DNA from: Metopolophium dirhodum | Lineage: Eukaryota; Arthropoda; Insecta; Hemiptera; Aphididae | Direction of reading: 5' to 3' | DNA length: 64,000 nt | Assembly: GCF_019925205.1 (NCBI RefSeq) | Contig: NC_083564.1 | Coordinates: forward strand, 16,216,134-16,280,133 | Part shown: positions 43,710 to 55,500 of the stretch, in pieces | How positions within the stretch are numbered: position 1 is the first letter of the stretch | How the letters are laid out: every line of letters starts with the position of its first letter | Notes under the pieces: generated by a model | Told to the model about the DNA's origin: nothing | The model's database searches: none | The model's input: only the letters and a program-made list of their open reading frames with translations | Position numbers and translations under genes: made by a program

Positions 43710-43960
43710 CTATGTATGTATAATAGGATATGCAATACTATGGTTGAGACTATAATCATGCATAATCATATATTTAGAAAATTCTGTTTCAATATCAATC
43801 ATTGTAAAAGTTTTTGATAGATTACCAACTTTAACTATACCTAGCTTTAAACTGTTAATGGGTTTATCAAAAAATGGTTCAACCTGAGTAAAATTTTTAC
43901 TTAAAAATACATTTTTACCGGAACGAGGACCATGACATATGTTTAATAGTGATACAATAA
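43710..43960 (-). pseudogene. C-terminal remnant of an unidentified transposon-associated protein
   Basis: An open stretch of about 80 codons ends in TAG at 43712-43710. It contains FFDKPINSLKLGIVKV and ends YPIIHT. It has a coding-like pattern and no start codon in context. I cannot name it; it looks like the end of a protein encoded by an insect repeat. Confidence 0.35.
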
Positions 43961-44500
43961 TATTTTAGCTACTTATATTTTGTAATCTACATTAAGTCAT
44001 ATTGGTGTAATGCTGTGTATGGTTTTATTTAAAAACAATTACATAAATAAAATGTAAATTAAAATAAAAAATAAAATAAAATATTACAGCTTAACGTAAG
44101 TGTAAAATAAAAAATCTTTAAAAGTTTTGTAAAAATCAAACAGTGTCTGAGAAAATTAATTTCAGTATGTATTATAGTTAAAAAATATTTTGAATAATTT
44201 ATTTTCAAAAGCTAGACGTCTCAGGTGTTAATCACTTATCAACTGAAGGAATTTAATTTCCATAGTTTGAAACATAATTAAGATTTTATCTTTATTTATT
44301 ATATTTTTTACCACATATATAAATAATTATTCTGCATTGAAAATGTGCAAACGATTAAAAAATGTTGGCTCATTAAAAATCATTTAAGTGATTATCAGTG
44401 TATTGAGTATCATACGCTGTATGATTACATAATAAATTGACAAGAGCATTTAATAACAGCAGCATGCGAGATTACACCGCGAGATGTTTTGATATTTTAG
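43961..44500. other. AT-rich non-coding region
   Basis: No feature recognised on either strand. Confidence 0.4.
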
Positions 44501-44768
44501 TTGGAAAAAAACGAAATATTACCGCAATGCTTTATAAGAATTGACGTAGCACATATGGTAAAACTATTTTGTCGAATTCCATACTTTAAGGGTATTCAAA
44601 ATAAAAAATTAAAAACTTTTTATGTGAGCTGCTTACGTTTAATTTTAACCTCCTCGACACTAAATGAATTTAGCGAAATATTAACTGCCTTGTTAATTGT
44701 TGCAAAATCTGAACCAGATGGCTGGGTTAAAGATACTATCGACACTCCAGCAGAATCTAGTAGACTCT
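44501..44768 (+). pseudogene. Fragment of a repetitive aphid-type transposon protein
   Basis: The first 89 codons (LPQCFIRIDVAHMVKLFCRI, FYVSCLRLILTSSTLNEF, ILTALLIVAKSEPDGW) resemble proteins found in many copies in aphid genomes that I think belong to a large transposon-derived family. The frame runs on into GC-rich LINE sequence at about 44779, so the ORF end is artificial. The N- and C-terminal parts of the protein are missing. Confidence 0.4.
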
Positions 44769-44778
44769 TGTTGCTTAC

Positions 44779-45888
44779 CCGCGCGCGTCGGCCGGACGCA
44801 CGCCACAAAGCTCGAACCAAAGGCAGGTCCCCAGGGATCGCAGAGCATCTGCTTACACATACAACTGCCCACCCGTCAACCACGAAAAAGCTCCGCGCTC
44901 AAGGTGCAAGCGATCGGTGCGGACCGAATCGCGGAGCGCGGACTCACGGCAAAATCAATAACCGTGTTTCAGGCGTATCAACGCACTGAGGAAGGGCAGT
45001 CCTGATAGGCACGTCAAAAGACCTCGACGTGGGTCCCCAAATAAGGACGACCGAGGTGATGGAGGGCACCTTCCTTCTCCGCACGGGAACAAACTACCCG
45101 AGTAGGGGTACCATACCACCTGCGACAAACCAGTGGGCTTGGGGGAGAGGCGCCAGCACACGGTGGGCGAAGCAGGCGTGTTGGCGCTTCTAGCGTGAAC
45201 CTGACTGAGAGTACACGGGCCCAGCCAACTCGTGTACGAACACGTGCAAGACAGAAGTCTGGCTGAGAGAAACCTGTCGACAGGCACCCAAACCCGAGTA
45301 ATCGGTACGGCATCCAGCAAAAGAAAACCGTACCACTCCAAAAAGGTCGCACCGTGGCAGCGTAAAAACTGCTCAGATGCCGATGCTAGTGGGCAAAAAG
45401 TCGTTGTGAGTACTTTGGATAACGGATCCTTCAATCTCATTCCGCGGGCGGTGGGTGAGCCCCACTAAAAACCCGACATTGCCGACGCCCGATCGGTATC
45501 AGTGCCCCGTCGAGCTTTGTGGCGTGCGTCCGACCGACGGGCGCGGATACCTCGCGTGCTCGCGCTCGCCGGCCGCGCGTTTACGGCTTATGTGGATGGT
45601 CTCGCGGAGACTGTCGGGAGTAGCGCCTTAGTAGAAGGGGAGCTATTTGACTGGGTCGAATCCAGCGCTCGCCGACGCGGATCAACGAGACCCACCGATC
45701 TACCTCGTACGAGAGTAGCCGGCGGGGACCGTCAGTATGGCGCCAGGGCGCCCTGATGTAAACCCGTCGGAGGGACGTGACCCCGTCATCAAAAGGCGTG
45801 AAGGAGCCGCCTTTGCGATAAATGGCTAAAGGTGTAACAACCCCCGAGGGAATCGTCTTATGCTCCCCGTCACACAGTGGTTTACAAT
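44779..45888 (+). mobile_element. 5'-truncated R1-clade LINE, 3' UTR copy, with inverted start
   Basis: GC-rich sequence that aligns, in opposite orientation, with the 3' UTR of the LINE at 52584-53700. Shared phrases include GTCGTTGTGAGTACTTTGG at 45402, GAGCTTTGTGGCGTGCGTCC at 45511, and the end CACACAGTGGTTTACAAT at 45871-45888. The first 38 bases (44779-44816) are the reverse complement of 45507-45546. No coding part is retained. Confidence 0.75.
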
Positions 45889-46426
45889 ACCTACCTACAT
45901 ATAAAATATATAATAGATACATAATACTTTTTAAAAGGTATGCCAACTAGGCATGTCAAAAAAAAATTTACCAGGCCAATATATACTGTACTATAGAGAT
46001 TATAGAGGTACTACGAAAAAATGTTTTTCCTGCTATAGAATCTTTTTATTTTCCGTCTAATATATTGTTATGAATATTGTACACCTAATAATACTAAGTC
46101 AGTAGGTACTTAAATAGTTTAAATTTAAATATTTATTTAAATTAAATACACTAATACACTATAATCTATTATTGAAAAACCATTGTATATAAAACAAATC
46201 AAAAGAAATGTCCAGTCTCACATAAAATACTTAATACAAAGCAGTTTTTCTTTTTCAAAGAAGTCCAAAATGATCAGCTTCGTCTAGAAAACTCTTTTAG
46301 AATCCTTTAAAATATATATGTCTTATCATATTTTATACCAAATTTGTACTATCATTTATACCAAAATTATTAAAATAAAAAATTGTAGTGCTTGCTACGT
46401 GACCCCTATACTTCACCCCTACACAT
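45889..46426. other. AT-rich non-coding region
   Basis: No gene or element recognised. Confidence 0.4.
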
Positions 46427-47078
46427 TGTAAGAATATACGAATATCTAATGTACAAGGGTAACACATAGATGGTCGGGATGATGTCAGCGTAGTGCACAA
46501 AACCCTGGGAGAGCAACATTATAATTGTAATGAATTAGATCTTGGCACTGTGAAAACACGGCCGTGGGTATACGCACTTTTTATAACGATAACCCGTATC
46601 GAACAAAGGCACATCTGCAACCCTGAGTCATAGGTCAGTGTCCGCTCTCCGAAATAGTCAACCATCTAATTATGGAAGGCCACTGTGAGAACCACCGACG
46701 CGGTCCACCAGGGATCTAGTAAAGGGAGGGGACAGGACTATATAGGAGCCCTGGGATCGGCCCATTATTCAGACGTGACCTTTCCACCGTAACGTACGCA
46801 CTCCTGTACCTCTTTGATTATGGTAATCACTATTTTCCTGATGGACTTAGATTATTTTCGTTAACGAGGTATTTCGGACTTAAGAGATATTCGAGCAATC
46901 GCTATTTTCTAAGACACCAGTATCCGTCGTTAATTCGAATAGCTGCCAGTATAAATTTAACTTATCTTTTTTACAATTTTTAATAAATAATTCATCGAAC
47001 TACAAATTGTTGATCATTTGACGCTTCTACCAAAATCCTATCTTGTCTCTATCTCCTGTAAGACAGGTGCACGCGACA
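46427..47078 (+). mobile_element. Probable solo LTR
   Basis: A moderately GC-rich block starting TGTAAGAATATACG with a TATATAGG core promoter at about 46739. An initiator-like TCAGACGTG lies about 30 bp downstream and AATAAA is near 46980, the usual order U3-R-U5. The end could be 47064 or 47078. No polypurine tract, primer site, or target duplication is visible, so the call rests on promoter layout and composition. Confidence 0.4.
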
Positions 47079-47536
47079 TGCTTTATTCAGAATTGTTAGA
47101 GCATAAACATTAAGCATGCAAATTTTTGCATTATATTATACAAAAAGTTACCTTATAAATAAGAATATGGGGGTGTTAAATTTTATTTGATTCCCTAAGA
47201 CATAGGTTACACTTTAAAGTATAAAGCACAATATAATTGATTTACATAATGTATTTATTAAATTATATTTTGTTACAATTATACATAAGAACTTATAATA
47301 CATATAATTTTCAAAATAACATATATTTAGTTTAAATTAATAATATGAATATATAAATATTATAATCATAGGCGTGGGCACGGGTTAGATAGGTAGGGCT
47401 GATTGGGCTTTAGCCCCACCTGAACCTTTTCTTAACGAGTTGGGTACTAGGTACTTCATGAAGTTATGACTAAAATTAAATATATTATCTTTAATCATGG
47501 GTATTAAACATGTTTAAACCATGCTTCAACCGGACT
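47079..47536. other. AT-rich non-coding region
   Basis: No gene recognised. A short patch at 47371-47440 (GGGCACGGGTTAGATAGG, GGGCTTTAGCCCCACC) may be the end of a hAT-like element. Confidence 0.4.
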
Positions 47537-48750
47537 CTCTGATGTAAGCGCTAAAGCTCGTGGATTAATTTTTAAAATGCAATCTTCTTATTTTATATTT
47601 GCCCTCAATATGCTGAAACCTATTTTTTCAGTTATGCTAAAAGTTAGTACAAATTTACAAAGTGGAGAAATTAATCTTGTAACAGTTGTTAATTCGATAA
47701 AATCTTTAAAGCTAACAATAAGTCAATATTGGTCTGATGACGAAGAATATGAAAAAATATACAACAATGAAAATAATATTGACATTCCTGATGTAAAAAA
47801 ACAAAAATATCAAAAAAGGTTGAAGACAACCACGATCATCAATATTTTCAGGAAACTAAATAGATGAAATGAAAAATTCTTGCTTTAATTTTGCACTTGA
47901 TCAAATTATATCTGGATTAAATGTTCGATTCAACCAAGAAAGTCTTAAATGAATCGAAAGGGTTGGGAATTTGGTTAATCTCGAGACTAAATAAGAAGAT
48001 ATTTAATTTTTAAAACATAATTTGACATTAATGTTAATGAAATAAAATTATTAAAAAACATGGCTGGCACTGAAACATTGAAAGGAACATCAAATAAAGA
48101 AGTTTACGTTTAGATAAAATGGCTCAACGAGAGAGATTGATAAACTATTTTTAAAAATATTTGAATTGTTTTTAAGAGGATTAATGCAGAATCATTTTTT
48201 CTATGTTTTTAAGTAATATTAGAGTAAATCACCCATTACAAAAAAGATGGAAAATAATATTTTTGGGGAAATGACATATCGATTTTATAGTTTATTGTTA
48301 TTTGACTTAGTTTTCAATCTTTAATATTAACAAAAAAATTTTGGAAATTAAAATTATGTTTAAATTGTTTTGAGACAATAGTTAGACGACTCGATGCCAT
48401 ACCCTCAAAAATATTATTTTCCTTCTTTTTTGAAATGGCTGATTTTACTCCAAGATTACTTAAAAACATAGAAAAAATGATTCTGTGTAAATGCGTTTTG
48501 TCTATATTGCGCGTGGGCCAGAGAGAGAAAATAAATAGTGTGCTGACATCCTCTTAAATCATTCGTTACTATTCCCGTTACAAGCTGTGCCTTTTCTAAA
48601 CTCAGTGTTATTAAAACCAAGCTTCATTTCAGTATGAACCAAGAAAAATTGAATGCTTTTTTATATATGTTTATTGAACAAGAAAAAAGGGGAAACAAAA
48701 ATTATGATGAGGTTATTGAAGAATTTAAATATTTAATTGAAAGATGTTCG
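47537..48750 (+). pseudogene. hAT-type transposase remnant (DUF4371 / ZMYM1-like)
   Basis: The main ORF 47577-47867, open from about 47537, reads SDVSAKARGLIF...SSYFIFALNMLKPIF, VSTNLQSGEINLVTVV and DDEEYEKIYNN. The next recognisable segment is FALDQIISGLNVRFNQ just after a frame change near 47870. At 48565-48730 the dimerisation end appears (VIKTKLHFSMNQEKLNAF, FIEQEKRGNKNYDEVIEEF). These follow the order of the C-terminal half of hAT transposases of the ZMYM1-like group. Stops and frame changes separate the pieces, and the catalytic N-terminal half is absent. Confidence 0.7.
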
Positions 48751-49356
48751 GGCCGGGACGATACAAATATAGACCGTGCGCCCAGTACCACTAGGATTTC
48801 GCGCAACGCTCAAACAACGACCGAACTATGTATTTGTGTGTATATCTGTTATAGCTCAGCTAGAATTGGTTGGGTTCGCCGCGCAAATACTAGTGAGCTA
48901 TGTGGTGTGGTGATGTGTAAGGTGTGTATATGTTTGGGCGCGTATGCTTAAAAACTAATGACAAAAAAGGTAACTCTAATAAATAAATAAATGAGTAACA
49001 TGGTTGCTGGTAAAAATGAGTTGCTGTATTGTACACAATAATCAAAAAAAGTAGTATATAAATCACAGCAACATCAAGTATAAAAAATAAAAACAATCTA
49101 GATAGATAATAATATTGGCCGTTTTAACTGTAAGCTAGTAAAGGTATAATATAAGCTACTGGCTCAACAATACAATAAACTAATAATATGGCAAGCTATT
49201 TGAGCTGCTAAAGAATAATATAAATATGTGGCCCAACAATATAATAATTGATGGCAGCTAATTGAGCTGAAATATAAAATATATAATAACAATAAATAAC
49301 TCACAGATCGTGGAGCGCAGACTGGCCAGCTGGTCCTGTAGCTAATCACTATACAA
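48751..49356. other. Non-coding region left of the BEL LTR
   Basis: Contains two similar phrases (CTGGCTCAACAATACAATAA at 49160 and GTGGCCCAACAATATAATAA at 49227) and two GAGCTG-containing segments about 65 bp apart, suggesting an old duplicated repeat. No gene is seen. Confidence 0.4.
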
Positions 49357-49866
49357 TGTTAACACAATAAATTATGAGAAATATAATAATTGACAAGTTA
49401 CAATAATTGCAAATTATGTATAATATATGACAATAAATAAAATAAGTCTTCGTGGCGATTTGAGCTTGCACAATATATTATTATAATAATACTTTAGTAG
49501 CGATTAGCGCTCACTTAAAATGAATTAATAAAAATACAAAGATGGCGATTCGCGCCCAAAATTTTCAATATAGTATATTGTAATAATATAAAAAGAACGG
49601 CGCTTTGCGCACGTAAAAATTATAGTTCTACGTTAACACTACGTAACGGACTGGTGACATCTTGGGCGGCCGTGCTACACGTACCGGCTCGTCCGGCCTT
49701 TTTAATCTACATATTATATAACTCACAGCTGACACGGACAATTATACTAAAATAAAAACAATAATATCAACATAATATAGGGACGAACAGGTAACAGATA
49801 TGTGTGTGTGTGTGTGAGTGTATGCGTGTGCCGGCCGGTGGTGAGATATGCGTTACGGTCTTAACA
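49357..49866 (-). mobile_element. 3' LTR of the BEL/Pao element
   Basis: On the minus strand, a purine tract (AACGGGGGGAGAA) precedes TGTTAAGACC at 49866, and the block ends GTTAACA at 49357 (510 bp, TG...CA). Within it are four imperfect repeats with the core GCGATT/GCGC at 49452, 49498, 49541 and 49597, and a GT-run at 49802-49816. The 5' LTR lies beyond the gypsy insertion, outside the window. Confidence 0.65.
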
Positions 49867-52583
49867 TTCTCCCCCCGTTGAAGCCTGCTGGTCTTCAACT
49901 AAATTATGCTCTTCATGTACTGGTAAGCGGCACAACTTTATGGTTAGTCGACGCATTTGAGCTCCAGTTGCTGTCCTTAACGTCACTACTCATATCAATC
50001 CATCAACTCCAGGATAAATTTCAATCACTAAGCCTAACTTCCATTTGGTGGGAGGTAGGCAGTCGTCTTTGATAATCACCACATCTCCCTTTTTTAATTG
50101 CGTTCCTTTACTGGTCCACTTTCCGAGAGGTTGTACTTGTGGAAGGTACTCCTTTGACCATCTATTCCAAAAGGTTTGCATGAGGTTCTGAACCAACTTC
50201 CAACGCTTAAGGCCACTTGTCGGTTCCCCAGAGCTGTCTGGTTCATCTGGAATCATCATTAGACCTCCAATTAGAAAGTGAGCTGGTGTTAAGGCTTCAA
50301 TCTCGGACGGGTCACTGCTAAGTGGCGTAATCGATCTTGAGTTTAAGCAAACTTCTATTTGACAAAGGAGGGTCCGTAACTCTATGCTCGTAAGCTTGAG
50401 CTCTCCCATTACTCGTTTTAAGTGATGTTTGGTGCTCTTTACTGCACTAGACCATAGACCTCAAAAATGTGGCGCTGAGGGAGGATTGAAGTGCCATTCG
50501 ATACCTTCCTTTGCAACTTGATCACTAGCTCTTCTCATCATTGATACGAGTTCCCTTTGAGTTCCCACAAAATTTGTGCCATTGTCACTGTAGATTTTGG
50601 CACATTTTCCTCGTCGGGCCATGAAACAGCGCAGAACAGCTAGAAATGGAGAAGCAGAGAAAACTTCAGCCAGTTCCAAATGCATAGCCTTTGTAGAAAA
50701 ACAAACGAATATGGGAATCCACGCCTTTTTTGCGGGTACTCGTCTTAAACCGCTACGTACGTAAAAGGGCCCAGCAAAGTCAACACCCGTGATTGTGAAC
50801 GGCCTCGCACATTGAAGACGATCCTTCGGAAGAACTGCCATGAGTGGTTGATCAAATCGCGGACAAGCTCTTATGCACTTGATACATCGTCGTACTACTA
50901 CTCGTACATTTGCTCTACCCAGTAAAGGCCAATATTGACGTCTCACTTCAGATAACAATGTTTGAGGGCCAATGTGAAGAAGCTCGCGATGATAGGATTC
51001 AAAAATCATAACTGTGATCTTGTGAAATGAAGGAAGAACGATGGGATGTTTGCGGTTTTCATTGATGTTTGAGTTTTGCAATCTTCTGCCCACTAATATC
51101 AATCCATTTTTTATAAATGGATTCAAGCACCGCAACTTACTATTTTTTGGAACTTCTTGTCCCTTTTCCAGTGCTATGAACTCTTTACGAAACACTTCTT
51201 GTTGAACTATTCTTAAAACCGTTAACTTAGCCTCTCTCAGGTCTGATATCTGGAGCGGCCCTGGCTCTCTGAAACCTTTATCTTCTTTGATGTACCTTGT
51301 ATACCTTCTTAACCAGGCGATTCCTCGAAGCATCCGGTTCCATTCCGAATATTGGTTGATCATATGAGTCACTGGATTGGTTGTTATTAACGCCAGCTTC
51401 ATCTTGTGAATTTCAGGTAGCTCTTCTACATCGTTCATTAACGTGGGTTGAATTTGCCAACTTGCATTATCTTCCTCCAACCATTTGGGTCCGCTCCACC
51501 AGATGTCTGCTCTGATCAATTCTGCCGGACTTATACCTCGAGATATGTTATCGGCAGGGTTGTCATGGGTACGTACATGTCGCCATTGATTTACTTCTGT
51601 TAGTTCTAATATTTGATTCACTCGATTCGCTACAAATGTTTTTAGTCTTGAGGAGTGACTATTAAGCGAACCTGAAACTATCGTCGAATCAGTCCATAAG
51701 TAAATGGTTGCACTGTCTATGCCCCATGAATCTGCTACCTTTGTCTCTAGTTGTGCTAAAAGAAGCGCTCCACTTAACTTAAGTCGTGGGACAGTAGCTC
51801 CCTTCAATGGAGCCACTCTTGATTTCGAGAATAAAAAACGAGAGTGCCATTTACTAGTGTTATCTAGACATCGTATATACATACATGCTCCATATGCCTC
51901 CATCGATGCATCACAAAATCCGTCCACTTCTAGTTGTTCATCCCAGTTTATTTGTTATTGCCACAACTGTTGAAGGAATATTTTTCCTGTAATGAGTACG
52001 GGACCCAAGAATCCTAATGGATCAAATACTTTGTTCAAGTCCGATAATAGCTTTCTTTTGGTAAGATTTGCTCTGTCAGCAGGAATCGTGATACTGAACC
52101 TGAATTGATCAACAAAAGGCTGCCAATAAAGCCTTAAGGATTTTATAGTATCTCCGTCTCCTAGATCTAGAATAAAAAGAGCATCATCCTGATTTTTGAC
52201 TATCCTCGCGACAATTGATGGCGAATTGGAGCACCATTTACGTAGTGGTAATTTTGATGAGTTCAGGATTCTGGCTATGCTCTCATGTAATTGCATACAT
52301 TCCTCCTCAGTGTCACAGCCAGTCATCAGATCTTCCATGTAAAAGTCACGTAAGATGACTTCCGAAATCTTGGCGCTACTTTTCTTTGCTTCTTCTCCAA
52401 GCACCACAAAACATTGCGTGGTCATGAATGATGCCGATGTTGTGCCATACGTTACTATGGCTAAAGCGTATGTCCGAAGTGCTTCATGAGGATGATCACG
52501 CCAAAGTATTTGCTGTAAATGTCTATCCTCCTCTGCGATCATAATCTACCGGAACATTTTTTCTATGTCAGCTGTCAAGACAT
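49867..52583 (-). pseudogene. pol: BEL/Pao pol, second part: RT core, RNase H, integrase
   Basis: Continues the frame of the upstream part after the nested LINE. At the start is ADIEKMF (RT motif A), a stop at 52545-52543, then ILWRDHPHEALRTYALAIVTYG, DFYMEDLMTGC and FDPLGFLGPVLI. After a stop at about 51955, RNase H begins (DGFCDASMEAYG, YLWTDSTIV). The integrase then shows HREL...H, CIKCIRAC, GVDFAGPFYV and IYSDNGTNF. A TGA at about 50462 separates the last domain (LTSIELRTLLCQIEVCLNSRSI, LTPAHFLIGG). A further stop at about 49986 precedes the end. At least four in-frame stops are present, so it is dead, but the frame is otherwise conserved. Confidence 0.9.
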
Positions 52584-55500
52584 TGTAAACCACTGTGTGA
52601 CGGGGAGTATAAGACCATTCCCCCGGGGGTTGTTACACCTTTAGCCATTTCTCCCGAGGGCGGCTACTTCACGCCTTGGTAACGCGGTCGCGTCCCTCCG
52701 ACGGGTTGCGTCGGGGCGCTCTGGCGCCAGGCCGATGGTCCCCCGCCGGCTACTCTCATATGAGATAGATCGTTGGGTCTCGCTGATCCGCGTCGGTGAA
52801 CGCTGGATTCGACCCAGTCAAATTTCTCCCCTTCTACTAAAGTGCTACTTCCACAGTCTCCGCGAGGCCATCAACATAAGTCGTGGGCGCGCGGCCGGCG
52901 AGCGCGAGCACGCGAAGGAAACCCACGCGCGACGGCCGGACGCACGCCACAAAGCTCGATGGGCACTGATACCGTTCGGGCGTTTTAGCAAAGTCGGGTT
53001 TTCAGTAGGGCTCTCCACATCGACCCGCGGAATGAGATATAAGGATCCGTTATCCAGAGTACTCACAACGACTCTTTTCCCACTAGCATCTGCATCGGGG
53101 CGGTTATTACGCCGCCTTGGTGCGACCTTTTATGAGTGGTACGGTTTTCTTTTGCCGGGTGCCGTGTCCGTACCCAATGCTCGGGTTTGAGTGCTTGTCG
53201 GTGGGTGTCCCCCAGCCGGACTTCCGCCTTGCACGAGTTCGTTCACGAGTTGGCCGGGCCCGTGAACTCTCGGCCGGAGTTGGGCGGGGAATGTACCGGC
53301 ATGTGGCTGGAGGTCCGCGGGCAGGTGAAATTCGAGGTGCCTGCCCGCGGTTACTTTGGTCCAGCCCTTTCGTTACATCCCCCGCTTAATTGCCTCCACC
53401 GGTGTGTCGCAACATTTTTCCACGTCACTTTCCGTCACGCTGATATGTCACTCGGACGAGTGAGCCCCGCGCGGATTAGAGAGGTATCACTCTTCGCTCT
53501 GGCCTCTGGCCACTGTGATGCCAGGGGCCCCGCGTCGGAATCTTCCTTTAACGCCGAGTCGCGTCTAACGGGCTCGTCCTTCCTCAGAGCGGCTCAGTGT
53601 TGCGTGTGCAAACTGTTTCACCGCCTGGAACAAGACCTCGGATCTGGTCATGAACTCGGGCTCACACGGCCAGTCCGAACCGGCCGCTCGCACCGTGAGC
53701 TCGAGTTTGTTTCATTCCTGGTCAGCAAGTGGGCATTCATACAGCAGATTCTCGGTGGTCTGGTTCGGAGACCCGCACCCGCAAGCTGCATCGCCTCTCA
53801 GGTTGAACATGTGGAGTTTCGCATTGAAGTCCCCGTGTCCAGTCATCAGTTGCGACGTGTAATAGTCCGTGACGCACCAAGTGCGCTCCAACCGATGACG
53901 GATGCTTGGGAACCAGGCGTAAGTCCACCTTCCCTTATCTACAGCGACCCATCGTTGCTGCCAGAGGTCGATGGTCTCATTTGTATAATATGACAGATTG
54001 CGGCCAGCCTCTACAGCCGTCATCGCGCCTTTCCTTACCAGGATCCTGTCCTTCTCAACCTTAGCCATCTCCTTTAGTTTCAAGTCCAAGGGGGGTGTCC
54101 CCGCTAGTACTTGCAGCGCCAGGGTCGACGTCGTGTTGTAAGCACCTGTTATCGCCCGCAACGGTAGTCTCTGGGTTGAGTTCGCTCTGCCCCGATGGTG
54201 CGCTAGAGACATGCAGTCCATAGCCCACACCGAGGCCGCGTAGCTCATTTGCGGTATGAATACTGTTTTGTAGATCTGGAGCGGCGCTCCAGATCTCAGT
54301 CCTCATGTGGTCTTTGCGACTCCGTGCAGGCGACCAAACAGTGCCTTCGTGTTTTTCGCTTTTTCCGTCAGGTGGGCGCTGAACTTTCGGCCTTTGTCAA
54401 ACGTTATGCCGAGGTACTTCGCCGACTCGGTCAGCTTTATTCTATCGTTACCGAGACGGAGGACCAGCGGCTTGGAGAGTGAGCCTTTTATCCACAGCGT
54501 CTGTGATTTTGCTGCTGAGAAGGGTGTTTGCCCTTGCGGTTAGTTCGGCTCTGTTTTTGCCCGAGATTAGCAGTGCAAGATCATCTGCGTACACGACTAG
54601 TTCAGTACCTATGGGCAGCACCTCTGACAGGAGTGGATTTACTGCGTATTTCCACAGGTCAGGGCCGTACTCACTGCCCTGCGGGCACCCCTTGGCGAGG
54701 GTTTTCCGTAGGACTTGGTCGCCAAATTTCATTTCCGTTTGGCGACCATCGAGGTAACTCTTGGTGAGCTCTATGAGGCCGTCACTACAGCCTGCAGCCT
54801 TCATGTCCATCACCAGTTGCGGCCACCAAAGGCAGTCGAACGCGCCCGAAATGTCCAGGAAGATTGCGTGGACGTACTTTTCCGATCTTGCCTTTGACCA
54901 GTCGAGTACGTGTTGGATAGCGTCGATGGTCGAGAGGTTCCTAGTAAACCTGAACTGTCTTTTCGACATGTGCGAATCTGTGTCGCGTCGGATTCTCTCT
55001 ACTATGACGTGCTCTAGCGCCTTAGAGAGTACTAGGAGGAGGCTTATGGGACGGTAAGACTTGGCTTCAGAAGGGTCCTTGCCCGGTGATTTTCTGATGA
55101 CAACCAGCTTGGCCGTCTTCCATGTGCTCGGGAACCTTTTTGCACGAAGGCAGTTGTTGAACGCGTGTGAAATGTTCCCCGCGAGCACTGCCCAGGCCTG
55201 CCGTAGGATTTTGGCCGTTATACGGTCCATACCTGGGGACTTTCTAGGTGCCATGCACCATATGGCCCTTTTGACCTCCTCGACTCCGCAGGGTTCGATA
55301 TGCCCGGGGTCCTCAGACCATTAACTGAAGAAGCCGACCCTCACTCCCGTCTCTGTCCTGGCCGCTATTTGCTCAGGACTCTCGTTATCGTAGCTGTCTT
55401 TGGGAACCAGGGTTTCCATAAGTCCTTCCCCTGTTTCCATTAGAGACGTGGTGAACGTGCCGTCGCTTTTGCGAACGGCTGTTGGAAGGTTCTCCGAGGG

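Noticed and set aside
44620..45946. Minus- and plus-strand ORFs of 70-161 codons
   Set aside because: They lie in a LINE 3' UTR copy; no protein similarity and several frames open at once.
48751..48951. C-terminal half of the 105-codon ORF at 48634
   Set aside because: Only the first about 40 codons match the hAT dimerisation end; the remainder is GT-rich non-coding sequence.
52735..53993. Plus-strand ORFs up to 285 codons
   Set aside because: They are antisense to the LINE 3' UTR and ORF2 end; the minus strand carries the recognisable protein.
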